From the NCBI GenBank assembly GCA_009760855.2, contig WPIO01000019.1, positions 6,141,001 through 6,205,000 of the forward strand: a stretch of DNA of 64,000 nt, written 5' to 3'. The position numbers and the translations under genes were made by a program. Positions 22,666-44,059 of this stretch are shown piece by piece. How positions within the stretch are numbered: the first letter of the stretch is position 1; the number at the start of each line of letters is the position of its first letter. The notes beneath the pieces were generated by a model that was not told the DNA's origin, did not search any database, and saw only the letters and a list, made by a program, of their open reading frames with translations. The DNA comes from Cristatella mucedo. Taxonomy: Eukaryota > Bryozoa > Phylactolaemata > Cristatellidae.

Positions 22666-23304
22666 GGGCAGACGCACGGCGGTTGCCAGACGGCTGCTAG
22701 CGGAGTGCGGTTGCTTAATCAAGCTGGTCCCGCGCGGATAGCTGCTGTAGGATCTGTCGGCAACTGCTAGGCGCCTCGTTCCTAATCTCCGAAATCATAG
22801 AAGCGCCGCTGTGTGAGTGGGGAAGAAACCTACGTCTGCTGATATAACATGAAAATGAATACTAGCGAGTCACTTGCGCAGCGGGCTGAGAGAACTATAT
22901 CTCTATCCAGAACTGTATCTCTAACTGTAAATATATCTACAGCACTTTACGATTCGCTGCCAGAGAAGCGGTAGTCAAGATTTTGTGAGGTGCGAGGTAT
23001 CGTGCTAAGGCAAGCATGACAATCGTTAGTAACAAGCACTTAATCGTCGTTCTCAAATAATGCCACAAAGAACAAGGAGCAAAAAAGACAAGTTAGTGGG
23101 GTGCCAGACTTTTAGTTTGCAGACGAATTGAAGGCCTGACCGCCACGAAATCTCAATTTAACGCTAGGAACTGGAAGACGACTTGACGAAGAGGAGGCGG
23201 CTGGTACGAGAGCACCACGTGTAAGGAGGGCGGATGGAGGTGGGCTGACGAAAGCAAGTGTTAGCCAGAGAGAGGACCGGAACCAGGAGGCCGGCGAAGC
23301 TCAG
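22666..23304. other. Gene-free DNA
   Basis: No feature recognised. Confidence 0.4.
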
Positions 23305-23482
23305 ACGGAAAAATCCTAGCTGATTAAACAGCCTTTTTTGTATAGCGACAGAAGAGCCTTTACGGCTATCAGCACCGCTTGCAGTGGCGATAAAGAATCG
23401 CCCACCGCAGGAATCGAACCCACGACCTCGGGACCGAGGTCGTGAAAACAACCACCTTACGTAGTGTGCCATCACGGCTCAC
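23305..23482 (-). mobile_element. tRNA-derived SINE
   Basis: Minus strand; B box GGTTCGATTCC (plus 23410-23420); same body and GAGCCGTGATGGCACA start as the 21.0 kb copy. It adjoins, or is inserted into, a LINE relic. Confidence 0.8.
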
Positions 23483-23745
23483 TAGTGGTGCGATACATGG
23501 CAGCTGTGCCGAAGACAGACCAGATGAGCTGCAGAGGTCTTCACCCGCTGCGGAAGAATGAGGGCGCAGGCCCAGAGTCCTGAATAAAGGGAATTGCAAT
23601 AATCTATGCGAAATATTACAAACGCGTGAACTAGTTTATTTTGGCAATATTCCCCAGCTGAAATTAGCCGAACTTGACAGGAGGAGGCAATCCGCTCATC
23701 CGTTCTGGAGCGTAGAATCAAGATTGCGCGACAATGTCACTGAAA
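23483..23745 (-). mobile_element. LINE family A relic
   Basis: A minus-strand frame reads NKLVHAFVIFRIDYCNSLYSG, matching [21 protein letters not shown]-type sequence in the better copies. 5' and 3' ends are lost. Confidence 0.75.
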
Positions 23746-23879
23746 TAAAGTTTGATGAACCCATCCTATTTAGCGTACCGCTTTCGTGATGCCACATGAC
23801 CGCAGAGAGTGCCGGCGTTACCGCAGTGCACACAGAAGCAGCTGCGTGCAGCCGTTCGTTGAGTCACGCACATGCGCTC

Positions 23880-24003
23880 ACACGCAGTTAGACGCACTCG
23901 CGCGAGCGCGCGCACACACACACACACATGCACACGCACACACACACACATACACGCACGCACGCGCACACACGGTCGCAAACACACACACACACACACA
24001 CAC
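23880..24003. repeat. (CA)n microsatellite, interrupted
   Basis: Alternating CA/CG-rich repeats over about 120 nt. Confidence 0.9.
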
Positions 24004-24325
24004 GGGCACACGCTCGAGAAATAAGAGGTGATAGGAGTAGGTAGATGAGGGAGAAAGAGAAGACAAAGACATAAAGCGGAGAAGGGACAGAGACAGAGGA
24101 CAGAGGAGAGACGGAGATAAAGTACGCAGGGAATGCGTGTTTTCAAGTAGGTTTATCTCAGTTTTATGTGACATACTTGCAAAAGCGTGACGGCAAGCTT
24201 GCAAGCCGCGGCTGCTTGGTTGGACCCATGGTTGGTTCGCTACTCGCGTAGGCGAGCTGCCGTTCTACGGGGACGGGCGGGGCGGCGGTGTTGATGCACG
24301 TGCATTCGAGTGACCGATGAGAGGG

Positions 24326-24368
24326 CGAAGTCTCGCGAGAGTTCCAAGAGAGCTCTCGCGAGACTTCG
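24326..24368. promoter_or_regulatory. Inverted repeat with two TCTCGCGAGA motifs
   Basis: Perfect 16-bp arms (CGAAGTCTCGCGAGAG at 24326-24341 and its complement at 24353-24368) around an 11-nt spacer. Each arm holds the palindrome TCTCGCGAGA, known in vertebrates as a strong CpG-promoter element bound by BANP. No gene was recognised next to it. Confidence 0.5.
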
Positions 24369-25328
24369 TTCTGCTCTAACCCTTTTGGGAGTGTGCAGGG
24401 ATAATGAATCGACACAGTTTCCATGATTGGAAGCAAATTGGACGGATCCTCGTCCAAATGGCTTGGACTAAAGGGAGATATTACCGGAAGTAACTAACTC
24501 TCCAATAACGCAAGGAAAAAGCATGACAGCGGCTGTATTGAATCATTGTTCGACATACGTAGCTCGCCAGAACTAGCCGGCTGCCGCACAGTTGTAGCCT
24601 GGGGTACACTTCTTTTCGGTGCCGCAGAGGGAGAAGGGAATGCAGCAGGAGGCGACGCGGCCGAGGAGCACGACCGAGGGCTACACGTCGGGAAAGAGGA
24701 GATGCATGAAATAAGAGAGGGCGTGTTGCGGTCAGTGTCGTCGCATTCCCGCGACAGGAGCCCAGCCGAGACCGTAGCTCCATCGCAGCCTCCGGATGCA
24801 GCTGTTCGCCTTGGCCATTCTCCGCTTGTGAGAGCAGCGCCTTTGTTTGTGAGAGCAGTGCCTTTGACGCGGGCCATCATTTGGCCAACGATTTTCCGTC
24901 GGCCAGGAAGCAGATTCGCGTGTTACACAAAGGCAGTACGACACAAAGGCAACAGGGCACCCACCGACGTCATCTCCATCGACAGGGATTTAAGGACCGT
25001 GCTTTTCAAGACGAACTCAAACGCCCGAATAGCGGGAGCGCGCATTGCCGCTTGCTTTCAATTAGTGTACTGAGCCCAACAGGCTTATTTATATGAGTAG
25101 AAAGAAAAATTAGAAAAAGAGAACAACGCGAATGCGGCATTTGTGAATTCGGATGTAATCTCTGCACAGTGCTTACCTGTGCATGAATGGCGTATCGCCA
25201 ACAGGAAGCAGTCAGTGTTTCTCGTGTGCTTTTATATGCTTGTCAAAACGCACTAAATTGCTTGTGATAAGCTCTCGGTTATTGCTTCTCTTGCAGCGAG
25301 TTTTAACGCGCCTAGATAGGGATTATAC

Positions 25329-25331
<3 letters not shown>
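24369..25331. other. Gene-free DNA downstream of the TCTCGCGAGA pair
   Basis: Overlapping open frames on both strands (24494-24880 minus, 24546-25073 plus) show no domain. A 20-nt tandem duplication GTGAGAGCAG(C/T)GCCTTTG lies at 24828-24870. Confidence 0.35.
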
Positions 25332-25397
<66 letters not shown>

Positions 25398-25413
25398 ACA
25401 TATATATATATAT
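25332..25413. repeat. (CA)n followed by (TA)n
   Basis: About 30 CA units, then CTCACACACA and (TA)6. Confidence 0.95.
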
Positions 25414-25599
25414 TCGGCGCCCCCTGCGAGGATCGGCCATTTTCGAAGCCTCTGGTATGGCTAAACTGCGACCTTGTCACCGGAGTAGTTGAAAAGTTCT
25501 GTGATTAAAAAATATTTCGCATGAAAATTTTGGATATCAAGTGGAAAATAACGCGGAGTGTTGTCCTTAAAATTTCAAGCTTCAGCTAGATGCGTCCAT

Positions 25600-27350
25600 A
25601 TTTAGGCGCCCGGTCCTCGCTAGCTCGCCGCTGTTGGCGAACGGCGCGGCCGCGGGCGGCACTCGCTCGACGCGGTCAGGCCCCCGCAGCCGCGTAACAG
25701 CAGAGGCGCTCGCTTGTTTGCTCGCTCATTTCGGTGGCTGTGGCGCTGGCCAATGGCTGCAGCGGCCGACGGCAATCCCCGCCGAGCTAAGCTGAGGCGC
25801 TGCGCCGCGACGCGCTCAGTCGCTATCGAAGGCGGTGCGGCGGCACTTGGCCGGCCGCCGCAATCGATTGCTAGCTGCGGCGGCGGCGGCGCGAAGCCGG
25901 TCTCGCTTAGTGGCGGTCTCGCCCGCGCTGCGTCGCGAACCCATCCCGTGGCCGCCCGCTCGTGCCCAACTCGCCGCAGGCTCGGCACGAGCGCGAGAGG
26001 CAGGCTCCTCATTTGCCCAGCGGTAGGCGTCCATCTGCCTGCGCTCTTTTAGCATCTGCTGTGCTGCATTCCTGCCGCGCTCGCCACCGCGCGCGCGCCT
26101 TCGTCCTCGCCGGCGCCTGGCAGCGAGAGACCGGGCGCCGATGCAGGCAGCAGAGTGGCGAAGCGCTCGCGAGCCGGAGCAGGCGCCGCCTGCCGCGGCT
26201 CGCCGCCTGCCGCGGCTCGCCGCCTGCCGCGGCGAGCCGCCTGCCGCCGCGTCGGCGCCCGTCCGCCGCATTGCGCGCCTCGTCTCGCCGAAGCGGCGTC
26301 CAGCCCTCGGGAGCGTCACTCGGTGAAGAGGCTGCCGGCGGCCGCCGCCGCCGCCACCGCCGCGGGCCGCTGCGTTGCCACGATCGACGCGGCATTGCCG
26401 AGAGGCGGCGGCCGCGGTGGCGGCGGCGCTGCGTTCCTATTGACTTTTCCCTAACGCCTTTCGGGGCAGTGTCCACTTATGAATTTCAGCAGCAGCAAAT
26501 AGAATGCTCTAAATAAACGGCGTTTCAAAGGCCAGTCATCTGCTGCGGCGGCGGCGAGGCAATGAGGCGCGAGCGCGGGCGCTTGAATCGCTGTTTGCAC
26601 ACCTCCCCCACTCTGGCAATCGATGGAAAACAAATATGACGATTGTGCTCTCGCCGGTTCACTCTCCGCTTCTTCGCGCTATGCCAGCGATGGTGCACTA
26701 TCACAATGCGCTGCCTCATCGCGACGACCGTCGGGCAGTCGCTCGCCGCCGGCCGCGCCGCGGTGTGCGGCACGCGGCCGCAGTGCGTGCCGTAGCTGCC
26801 GTTAAGAAGCCGGTTCGTTCGCGGAAGTCGTGCGAGACCCGGATCGCTGCAGGTGAGGCTGCGATCGCTGGTTTCCGACGCTGGAACGCGCGCCGGAGAC
26901 AAGCCGCCGCCGCCGGGTATCGTAGTCCGCCGCTGCCGCCGCCACGAGGGCGGCCGCGTGCGCCCCGCCGCACTCGAGCGCCGCACACGCCGCAGCGTCG
27001 GCCGCGGCGCAGTCGCGGACGGAGCGTCCGAGGTTGGTGTTTTGTCGTTTTCAGACGCACTCCGCGCACTCCTGACCAATGCTGAAGAGCTGAAGCGCGT
27101 AGCGTGCGGCGCGGCGGAAGTGTGCAGAGCTAGAGCGACCGCCGGCCACGCCTCCGCAGGTCTCCATCGGCCAGCAAGGAGCGCGCGAGGTAAGAGGCAA
27201 CTAGGCGTGGCCTTGCAGAGATTGAGGCTCGAGATCTCGCGCGTAGCGTTCGGCGTGCTTTACCCTACGTGCGCGAAATCCTTACTTACGAGTCGGCGAT
27301 GCGAGAGCGCTCGCTCGCTCGCTCGCGCTGCTGAGTCGCGTTAGAGCATC
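25600..27350. promoter_or_regulatory. CpG-rich block, possible promoter or first exon
   Basis: Very high CpG density over 1.7 kb, with a strong plus-strand donor GAG|GTAAGA at 27188/27189. Long frames on every strand are Arg/Ala-rich composition artefacts. A plus-strand 5' non-coding exon (for the receptor gene downstream, or another) is possible; there is no direct proof. A tandem CGCCGCCTGCCGCGGCT repeat lies at about 26186-26245. Confidence 0.3.
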
Positions 27351-27600
27351 GCATCCAAAGTGCGTACCTTAGCCAATGAATGGCGAATTACGCCTGAGGC
27401 GAGCAAATGCAAACACCGAGTAGACTTGCCACTCCCAGTGTGTCGCTTCCTGTTGCCGATGCAAGCGTCAGGCGAAAAACGATCGAAGTGCGTGTAAACA
27501 GCGTGCGTTGCTTCGCGCGACGTACTCCGGTCTTCATTGACCGACAGCAATCACCCGTAGTCAAGTAAAAAACTTAATGGCAGATAGATGGGCTGGAAGT

Positions 27601-27966
<366 letters not shown>

Positions 27967-28230
27967 GAACAAAAATAACAAAGGAAGAGAATGCTAGCTA
28001 GTAAGAAAGAGTCAGTGTCAGTGAGAAAGAGAGAGAGAGAGCGAGGGAGAGAGAGCTAGAGTCACACACGCACGCACGCACACACACACACACACACAGT
28101 GAGAGAGAAAGTGGGTGAGATAGTATGAGGGAAAGAGAGATGGAGAGCGGCGAGAGTTACAGCGAAGGAGAAGAGAAGAGAAGGAGCACACGAAGACAGA
28201 ACGACAGGACAGGGCCTTTCGGGAAGGAAG
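27967..28230. repeat. GA/CA-rich simple sequence
   Basis: Continues the low-complexity area, with a (CA)n at about 28062-28100. Confidence 0.7.
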
Positions 28231-29335
28231 CGCGAGCATGATTTTAGCGAGCGCGCGAAGCTCGCAGCTTCGGAGCGGAAATGAAATCCGTCGAAATGGA
28301 CGGAAGAGCGCGCACCGAGCGCCCCCCTCGGTCGCTGTGCGATCGATCGGGCGATGCGCGGCAGTCACTTTGAACCTGGAGGCAGAGATGAGGCTAGATT
28401 ACCTACGACGGACGTCGCCAGTTAGGCGCACCGACCGACCGAGTCGAACGTCCGAAAAAAACCCTGTCGCCGAAAGAGGAAGGACGGAGCGTCAGTCAGT
28501 GGTGGTGAGGACTCGGAGCGCCGGAGGCTCGCCATACGCTCTCCCGTCATCAGCCGACGGGAAAGCGTATAGCCTTCGAAGCGAGCGAGCGACGCGCCGA
28601 GCGGAGACTCGTTGACTCGGAGGCTCGGAGACTCGAGAGCGCGCACGAGGTCGTTGCCGCGCGAGCGAATCCTGCCGCCGGCCCCCCCCCCCGCGCGCGC
28701 GCGCTCGCAATGCGCACCGGGCGCACGCGCGAGCTCAGTCGAGCTCAGTCGAGCCGCCGCAGGCGCAAGGCGCCCGGCGCGTCTCGCTGCCGGCGAGAAA
28801 GGCGAACCGCGCGCGCGGATGTTTTCGCTCCGCTCACATTCCAACTCGTTCAGAGGTTCTCTCGTGCAGCCTCTCTCTCTCTCTCTCGTCGCTGAAGCGC
28901 CACAGCCGAAAATGGCTGTCGCACTTGTCGACCGACGCCAGCTGACCGCTGACGCGACCAGCAGGCGGGGGCGGGGACGGGGACGGGGCGGGGTAGGGGT
29001 GTCGATCGGTGCGCGATCATCGAGCAGTTTCATCGACTTGCGCTCGGCGCGCTCGCCGCCGCAGCCGCCGGGCGCGCGCCGAGCGATTGGCCAGCGATCC
29101 GCGCTCGTCGCCGGCCAATAAGGGCCGCGAGGCGGCCGCGGCTGAACCGGAAGCGCTCCGCCAACTTCCGGATGCGTTCTGCCGACGGGCTAGCGCGCTG
29201 GGACGCAGCTCGCTCCCCAGCGTGCTAGCCAGCCTCAGCCGGCTAGCCTCGACGAGGCAGAGGCCACGTGGTCTCGTGCTTGCTCGGGCGGGCGCTCCGG
29301 CCGGCGACGGCGTGCGAGTTAGCAAAGGTAGGTAG
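28231..29335. promoter_or_regulatory. Second CpG-rich block with a splice-donor-like end
   Basis: CpG-dense over 1.1 kb, ending at a donor-like AAAG|GTAGGT (29327/29328, plus strand). No recognisable protein. It may be the promoter and 5' non-coding exon of a plus-strand gene such as the receptor at 32.6 kb. Confidence 0.3.
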
Positions 29336-29721
29336 GTCTCCTTTGGCCGCTACTGTGATGACGAAAAACGGCCCGGTTCGGCTGAGCTGAAGTGAAAGGC
29401 CGACGAAAGCAGCAGAGTCTTTTGCGGCGACCTAGACCGAGCCATGCATGCGAAGCTCCAAGACTCGTCCGCCTCGACGAACGCGGCACGTCGCCTCTTC
29501 TCGCGATTAATCTCGCAGCGGCTAAAGCGCCTTCTGGTTTCTTTGGCGCGCGGGGCTCGTTCCGGAATCATGCCGGGAAGACGCGTAGGCACGGCCTGCC
29601 GTGGTCTTGACCGGGCACGCCTGAGGTGCGACCCAGCTGTCGAGCGTTTGGACGCAGTTCAATTAGAGTCGGTCCGACTCGGCGATTCCTACATCCGGAG
29701 CCACATGAGTAAACTCTGCAC
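29336..29721. other. Gene-free GC-rich DNA
   Basis: Short open frames only; no family recognised. Confidence 0.35.
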
Positions 29722-29853
29722 GGGCTAGAGCAACCTTCTGTAAAGAGTTCATCCTCTTTCGGAAAGCTTGATTCTTTTTATTTTCTTGACTGCAGGTTGT
29801 GGCGTTGTTGCATGTGTCTAGCGAGAAGCTTCATGGGCTAGAGCAACCTTCTG
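29722..29853. mobile_element. 94-bp insert flanked by 19-bp direct repeats
   Basis: GGGCTAGAGCAACCTTCTG occurs at 29722-29740 and exactly again at 29835-29853, with 94 bp between. Most of the insert recurs in inverted orientation at 30952-31042. The pattern fits a short retroposed sequence with target-site duplication, or a local duplication. Confidence 0.65.
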
Positions 29854-30951
29854 AGACTGTGGCACTAGCTAGTCACCTTCTGTGTATACTATATGCATTC
29901 TGCCCCACCCCACGGTCAGCTGGCCGATCTGCATTAGAGTTAAGCCGCCGCCGCTCTTGCCCAACGCCTTTAGCAGCCCTTAGCAGGCAAGCATTTGTCA
30001 TTCCCAAGGCCTTAGGTTACCGCAGAGGCGTAATACTCTCACTCAGTAGCCAAGGGAATAACTAGCGGCTTGGAGAGTCGCCGAGGGACCGCATGGTACG
30101 GACGCAGAATTGAATGTGATTTTGAGTTCAAATACTGAGCTCGGAAGTCTCAGCTTAGCAGTAGCGAACCTAGCGCTATCGTAGAAGAAAGAGACAGGCT
30201 GGAAGAGCGCGCGATGTGAGCATCGCAGTTGCGACCGGTGAGGTTGCCTTGGCAAGCGGTTCCTACGTGACGTAATGCAACGTATCTCCGTCGGATACTC
30301 TACAAGGCTGCACTCGCGTGCGGCCTTGTGGAGTGCGAGCTCATAGTAAGTGATCGATAGATTTGAGTTGGCTACGCATGGGTGCTTCAATGGCTGCGAA
30401 GAGGCTCCGACACTTTGGCCGGTGCATCTTCTGGCGTAACATTTTCTCGAGAAACGCGTTCTGCGTTGCTAAGGCAACGCGCTACGTGAACTCTTTTGGA
30501 CGTCTCTTAGAATGGCAGGTGTGCATTAGAACGTCGAGGCCGACAGCTTGGCCGTCGCTTCGGCCCGGGTCACGTGTTCCGGGTTATTCCTTGCACGAAT
30601 TTAACCGTCACCTTGCGAGCCAAGTTGCTCAAGTCCCGACGCGCCGATACACGCTGGATGCCAGATCTTAAGCTCCAAGCGTAAATCTGTCGCTCACCGA
30701 GAAGGTCAAATGCTTGCAACCGAGCTCGAGCAACGAGTCTGTAATATCTATCAGCGGCAGAGGTTCTCGGTGAGGCAAAACATCTCATCCGTGCCATCTA
30801 CTGTGGCTCTTTAAGTCAGATATGACTCTCCAGTCTTCAAAATGAAAAAAAATATGAAAAGCATGATGCTGCTGATCCGTAAAAATGAAGGCTAGAGGCA
30901 CAACATTTGAGTGCTGGTCTCAAATGTCTTCTCAATACGATAAGAAAGAAA
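29854..30951. other. Gene-free DNA between the inverted copies
   Basis: No coding region recognised. Confidence 0.4.
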
Positions 30952-31042
30952 AAGCTTCTCGCTAGACACATGCAACAACGCCACAACCTGCTGTCGAGAA
31001 AATAAAAAAAATCAAGCTTTCCGAAAGAGGATGAACTCTTTA
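30952..31042. repeat. Inverted copy of the 94-bp insert
   Basis: Reverse complement of 29741-29830 with about three mismatches over 91 nt. No matching direct repeats flank it. Confidence 0.8.
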
Positions 31043-31317
31043 CAGACCGTTGACGGTTATGCTGCTTTTTCAATAATTCTCCTGCAACGCAATCCTACCA
31101 CTCAAGGTCGTCTGTTGACAATGCAGGAGCATAATCCTTGCGGCACGCTAGCGCCCGACTGTTGCTGAGGCCCAGTTGCCCATATAGACAGCGCTTGTAG
31201 GATACAGAACATACCGGAACATTTTGGAGCCTTCTAGAACTCTACGAAACGTTCTACTATTTTCTGGAGCCTTCCAGAAGAGCGTCCAATTCCCCAGTCC
31301 TGATGCCCGGGACCTAC

Positions 31318-31405
31318 CGCTGCCCCTAGTCACGCCCTCTTCCGCTGCCTCAGTCACGCCCCTTTCCGCTGCCTTAGTCACGCCCCCTTCCGCTGCCCCA
31401 TCTGC
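31318..31405. repeat. Short tandem repeat, about 27-nt unit, three copies
   Basis: TCAGTCACGCCCCTTTCCGC-type unit repeated three times with small changes. A second local repeat, CGTCATATCCGGTCTCC, lies at about 31671-31740. Confidence 0.75.
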
Positions 31406-31740
31406 CAGGCCGACTCCCTATCTGCAGAAAAAGCAAGCTCCCCTCGCACCCAAAGCAGCATCCACCGCAGCAGTCTCCTCGCCGCCACCAGCCGATTGAG
31501 CGATCTCGTATAAACCGTCCAATCGCTCGGCAAGTTGCCTGCTGGTCAAAGGAATTTGGTCGAGATTAGCGAAGAGGATCGTGACCTTTGGAGGAAGTTG
31601 AACGAGTTGATCGCGAAAAAAACGTTGTACCGTGCACATCCAGCACATCACTTTCTTGCGCACTTGCCTCGTCATATCCGGTCTCCTTGCTCCTCGTCAT
31701 ATCCGGTCTTATCGTCTCCGGTCTCCTCGTCATATCCGGT

Positions 31741-32549
31741 GCGCTGCTCCTCCGCACCGCGACAGCTCTCTTGGCTGGCAGTCGCTGTGCCACGCGGTCC
31801 TCGCCGCACTGAATTGAACTATTTTTTTGGCGCTAGGGGCGCCTTCAGCGTCGGCTTCGTTCAGCAGTTTCCCCAGGTCTCTCCCTACGCTCGCTCAGCC
31901 CCGATGGAGGAGCTCTTCTTTTCCGTTCCCGCGTGCTTTGCGTGCCTTACGTGCTGGCGATTGAACGATGCACGTTACTAACCAGTGACGCTACTCACCC
32001 GCGGCCCCGAGTGTCTCTCCGTGAGCCTTCGCACGTTCGTCTACATGCGCGACGACTGTTCGCTTTTCCACGCTGTTTTCTAAGCACGACGCCTCGCTTT
32101 TCATCACCTTTTGGTTATTGTTTCTCTTGCAGTTCGCTGTAAAGCGCCTCGACGGAGACTTGGTTCTCTGAGGCCGCAATGAAAAGGCTTATAATAATTA
32201 TGTCATATTTTTATAGCGAAAGCAAGATCAGAGGAAAAACTCGCAGCATCAACATTGCAGGCCAATGCCAAACAAATTGTGAAATGTTTTAGCAATAACC
32301 GGAATAGTAGCTCGCCTGCGCGGCGCCCCAAGAGAACTAAATCTCTGTCGAAGCGCTATAAAACGCGCCGCAAAGGCAGCAACAACTGAGGGACATAGGG
32401 ATTTGAGAAGTTACGCCATGGAAAATAGCACCGAAATTCATGAAAAATGACGCTAAATTTTCAGGTCTCTAAAAAAATCTATCACGGTCGTGAAACGACT
32501 GCAAGGCTGACTCCGAAATCTACGTGTATGACGCTGGCTAGAAATACAG
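31741..32549. other. DNA upstream of the receptor exons, with decayed LINE tails
   Basis: Plus-strand tail remnant at 32125-32200 (TGTAAAGCGCCTCGACGGAG) and a minus-strand one at 32310-32385. No receptor ectodomain exon recognised. Confidence 0.5.
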
Positions 32550-32616
32550 TCTTACATATTTGAAGCGGCGTCTCGTTTCTACGTTGAAGGCTCTGGCGGA
32601 AAGGCTGGGTGCAGCT

Positions 32617-41454
<8,838 letters not shown>

Positions 41455-41519
41455 ACTGACGGATCGCGCGCGCGGATCGACTCGCTCCGTTGGGGGTGAG
41501 TTCCCTATATTTTTCTAGG

Positions 41520-41525
41520 AATAAA
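41520..41525 (+). terminator. Poly(A) signal AATAAA of the receptor gene
   Basis: Canonical AATAAA 66 nt after the tail's stop codon. It supports 41454 as the true end of the coding region. Confidence 0.75.
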
Positions 41526-41883
41526 TGCGAGCAAAGCGCGCGTCGCTGCTCGGTGTGTGGACGCGTATTAAAAACACGCGGAAGATCGCCTGTGTGGGCC
41601 TGCTTTGTGACGGCGACGTCACAAGCGTCCGCGATCGGCGGAGGTAACCACTGGGTGAAAACGTTGCCTCCAATGGAGGGCGAAGAACTTTCCTTGGGGA
41701 CGAAGCATCTCCAAGCTGGCAGATGACGTTACTTCTGCGAACGTGAGCGCGAGCAAGGCAGCGAAGACTAATCCTTGTCAATCTCAAAAAGCAATGGCTG
41801 TCTACTCTTGAGTCAATATCGCCTATAGATATCTAGATAGATGGATGGATGGACGGATCGATGGATATATAATAGATGAATAG
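41526..41883. other. Intergenic DNA after the receptor
   Basis: No feature recognised apart from a GATG/GATA-rich stretch at the end. Confidence 0.5.
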
Positions 41884-42164
<281 letters not shown>

Positions 42165-42166
<2 letters not shown>

Positions 42167-43046
42167 TGGTGTCCTGTCACGCTTTAGATTACATAGCCTT
42201 GAGTTGCTTTTGAGGGCACTAGCAGTAATATCACAGAGTGGTCGGGTAAGAGCTGAAGAAATGTACAACTGATGCAACGGCAGCATACAAGTACGTACCG
42301 CTCAGGAGCTGTGGGTTCTATATACGAGACAACCAATACTATGGCGGTAAAGGTCCGGATGCGATTTTAACCAGACTAAACTACCCACCAAAAAATGAAA
42401 CAATATGAAAAGCCTGAGAATAGGCCAATTTTAAAAAGCTAGCTAGCAGTTGGCCAAGCTAAGAAATTGATAGCCTTCCCTGTGTGCTTTAGCCGAGCCT
42501 CTTTCCCGTGTGCGGTAATACAAATGCGTAGAGGGTGCGTTGCAAAAGTCGGAGCCGATCTGTTGAGAAAGTGCGTATGTCTCTCAGCAGCCATCGCAGC
42601 CAAAGCAGGGCACACTTTGCTTTGAGCGTCTTAGTTTTCAGTTCCACGATTCGATTCTACATAATTCGCTGGCACCGTAGATTTTGGAACTTCAATCCAT
42701 AGAGCAGCGAGTTAACCGGAAGTGATCGGACGAGGCGGAACTGCGTGACCAGCCGTAGCGTTCAGCTCCTAGTATTGGTTCAGGATATTGAAATCGCTAA
42801 TCTTGTTTATTACGCTGTACCAAGATTGTTGGCGTTCACGAATATTCAGCTGTAAGGGTAGCTATATTTTATTGTATTGGCATAGGAAAATTAATTAGAT
42901 ACGTATTAGATGGCAGGTTATAAGGTTGAAGTAGAGATACGAGCGAATTCACGCAACAGCAACACTTTTCAGTTGAAGTATGGCTGAAGTGGCAGTCAAA
43001 TTCCTATGATGCCTCAACGGCCACGTACATGGGATATGGCAGCACT
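42165..43046. other. Gene-free DNA
   Basis: No gene or repeat recognised. Confidence 0.45.
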
Positions 43047-44059
43047 TGAAAAAAAAATTAATAATAATAATAATAATAATTCACTTGATAAAGCGCCCTC
43101 AGAGAACTCAATCTCTCTCTAGGCGCTTTACATTTGCTGTAAAGTGAAATGCAATTGAATGGTAAGTAAAATCATGCTTGAAAAACAAACGAAATGAATA
43201 ACATGGTTAGGGGTGACATGCACAGGGTCAGCATGCAAATGTGGTTAGTGGCAGCATGCACAGTGTCAGCACGCATAAGCACGTGAAGGACGAATCACAG
43301 GGACCCACTAAATGCTGTCATAAATAGGTGTGTTTTTAAGTTCCTTATAGATGTGGTCAGGTCGGGGGATGTTTTGACGCAGGTCGGGAGGGAGTTCCAG
43401 GCTGCGGGAGCATACGAACTAAATGCACGGTCTCCAAGGGATTTCGAGGTTTGTACGAGGTATTTGTAGACTGTTGGATTCCGAAAAGCGGGTGGTACGA
43501 TGCTTAGCCTGATGGGGTAGTATATCTGAAAGATAGGCTGGAGCCATAGAATGAAGGGACCTAAAAGTGAGCGACAAAGCCTTGTAGTCAATCCGTTGCT
43601 TGACTGGTAGCCAGTGCAGGTCGGCGAGAAGTGGAGTAATGTGGCAACTGCGACGCGCACGACAGACAAGTCTAGCTGCCGAGTTTTGCACCAGCTGCAA
43701 TCGCCTGATCGCACATGCTGGGAGGCCAGTAAGCAGTGAGTTGCAGAAGTCGAGACGGGATGTCACGAATGCATGAACTAACTTGGACGTGGTATCTTTA
43801 TCTAAACAAGCCCGAATTTTAGCAATGTTATGAAGCTGAAAATAGGCGGATTAGACTGTGGAGCTGATATGGTCGTCTAACGAGAGGTCGGTTTGGAATA
43901 TGACACCTAGATTCCGAGCTGATTCGACAGGAGATATGCTGGCAGAGCCAATTTTAAGAGTCAGCCTTTCCAATCTCTGAATCACACTGGGTTTGCCCAT
44001 AACTAGTAAGTTAGTTTTATCATCGTTAAGTTTTAGAAAATTTGCTGAAAAAAAATTAA
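43047..44059 (-). mobile_element. LINE family A copy with target-site duplication
   Basis: Minus-strand, 5'-truncated copy of about 985 bp bounded by TGAAAAAAAAATTAA (43047-43061) and the same with one A fewer (44046-44059). The 3' end is (TTA)n. The coding remnant runs from [13 protein letters not shown] to the [13 protein letters not shown] block and shares a one-base insertion near its C-terminus with the 62.6 kb copy. Confidence 0.9.

Noticed and set aside
24494-25073. Overlapping frames on both strands after the TCTCGCGAGA repeat
   Set aside because: Neither shows a domain or splice context; typical of moderately GC-rich DNA.
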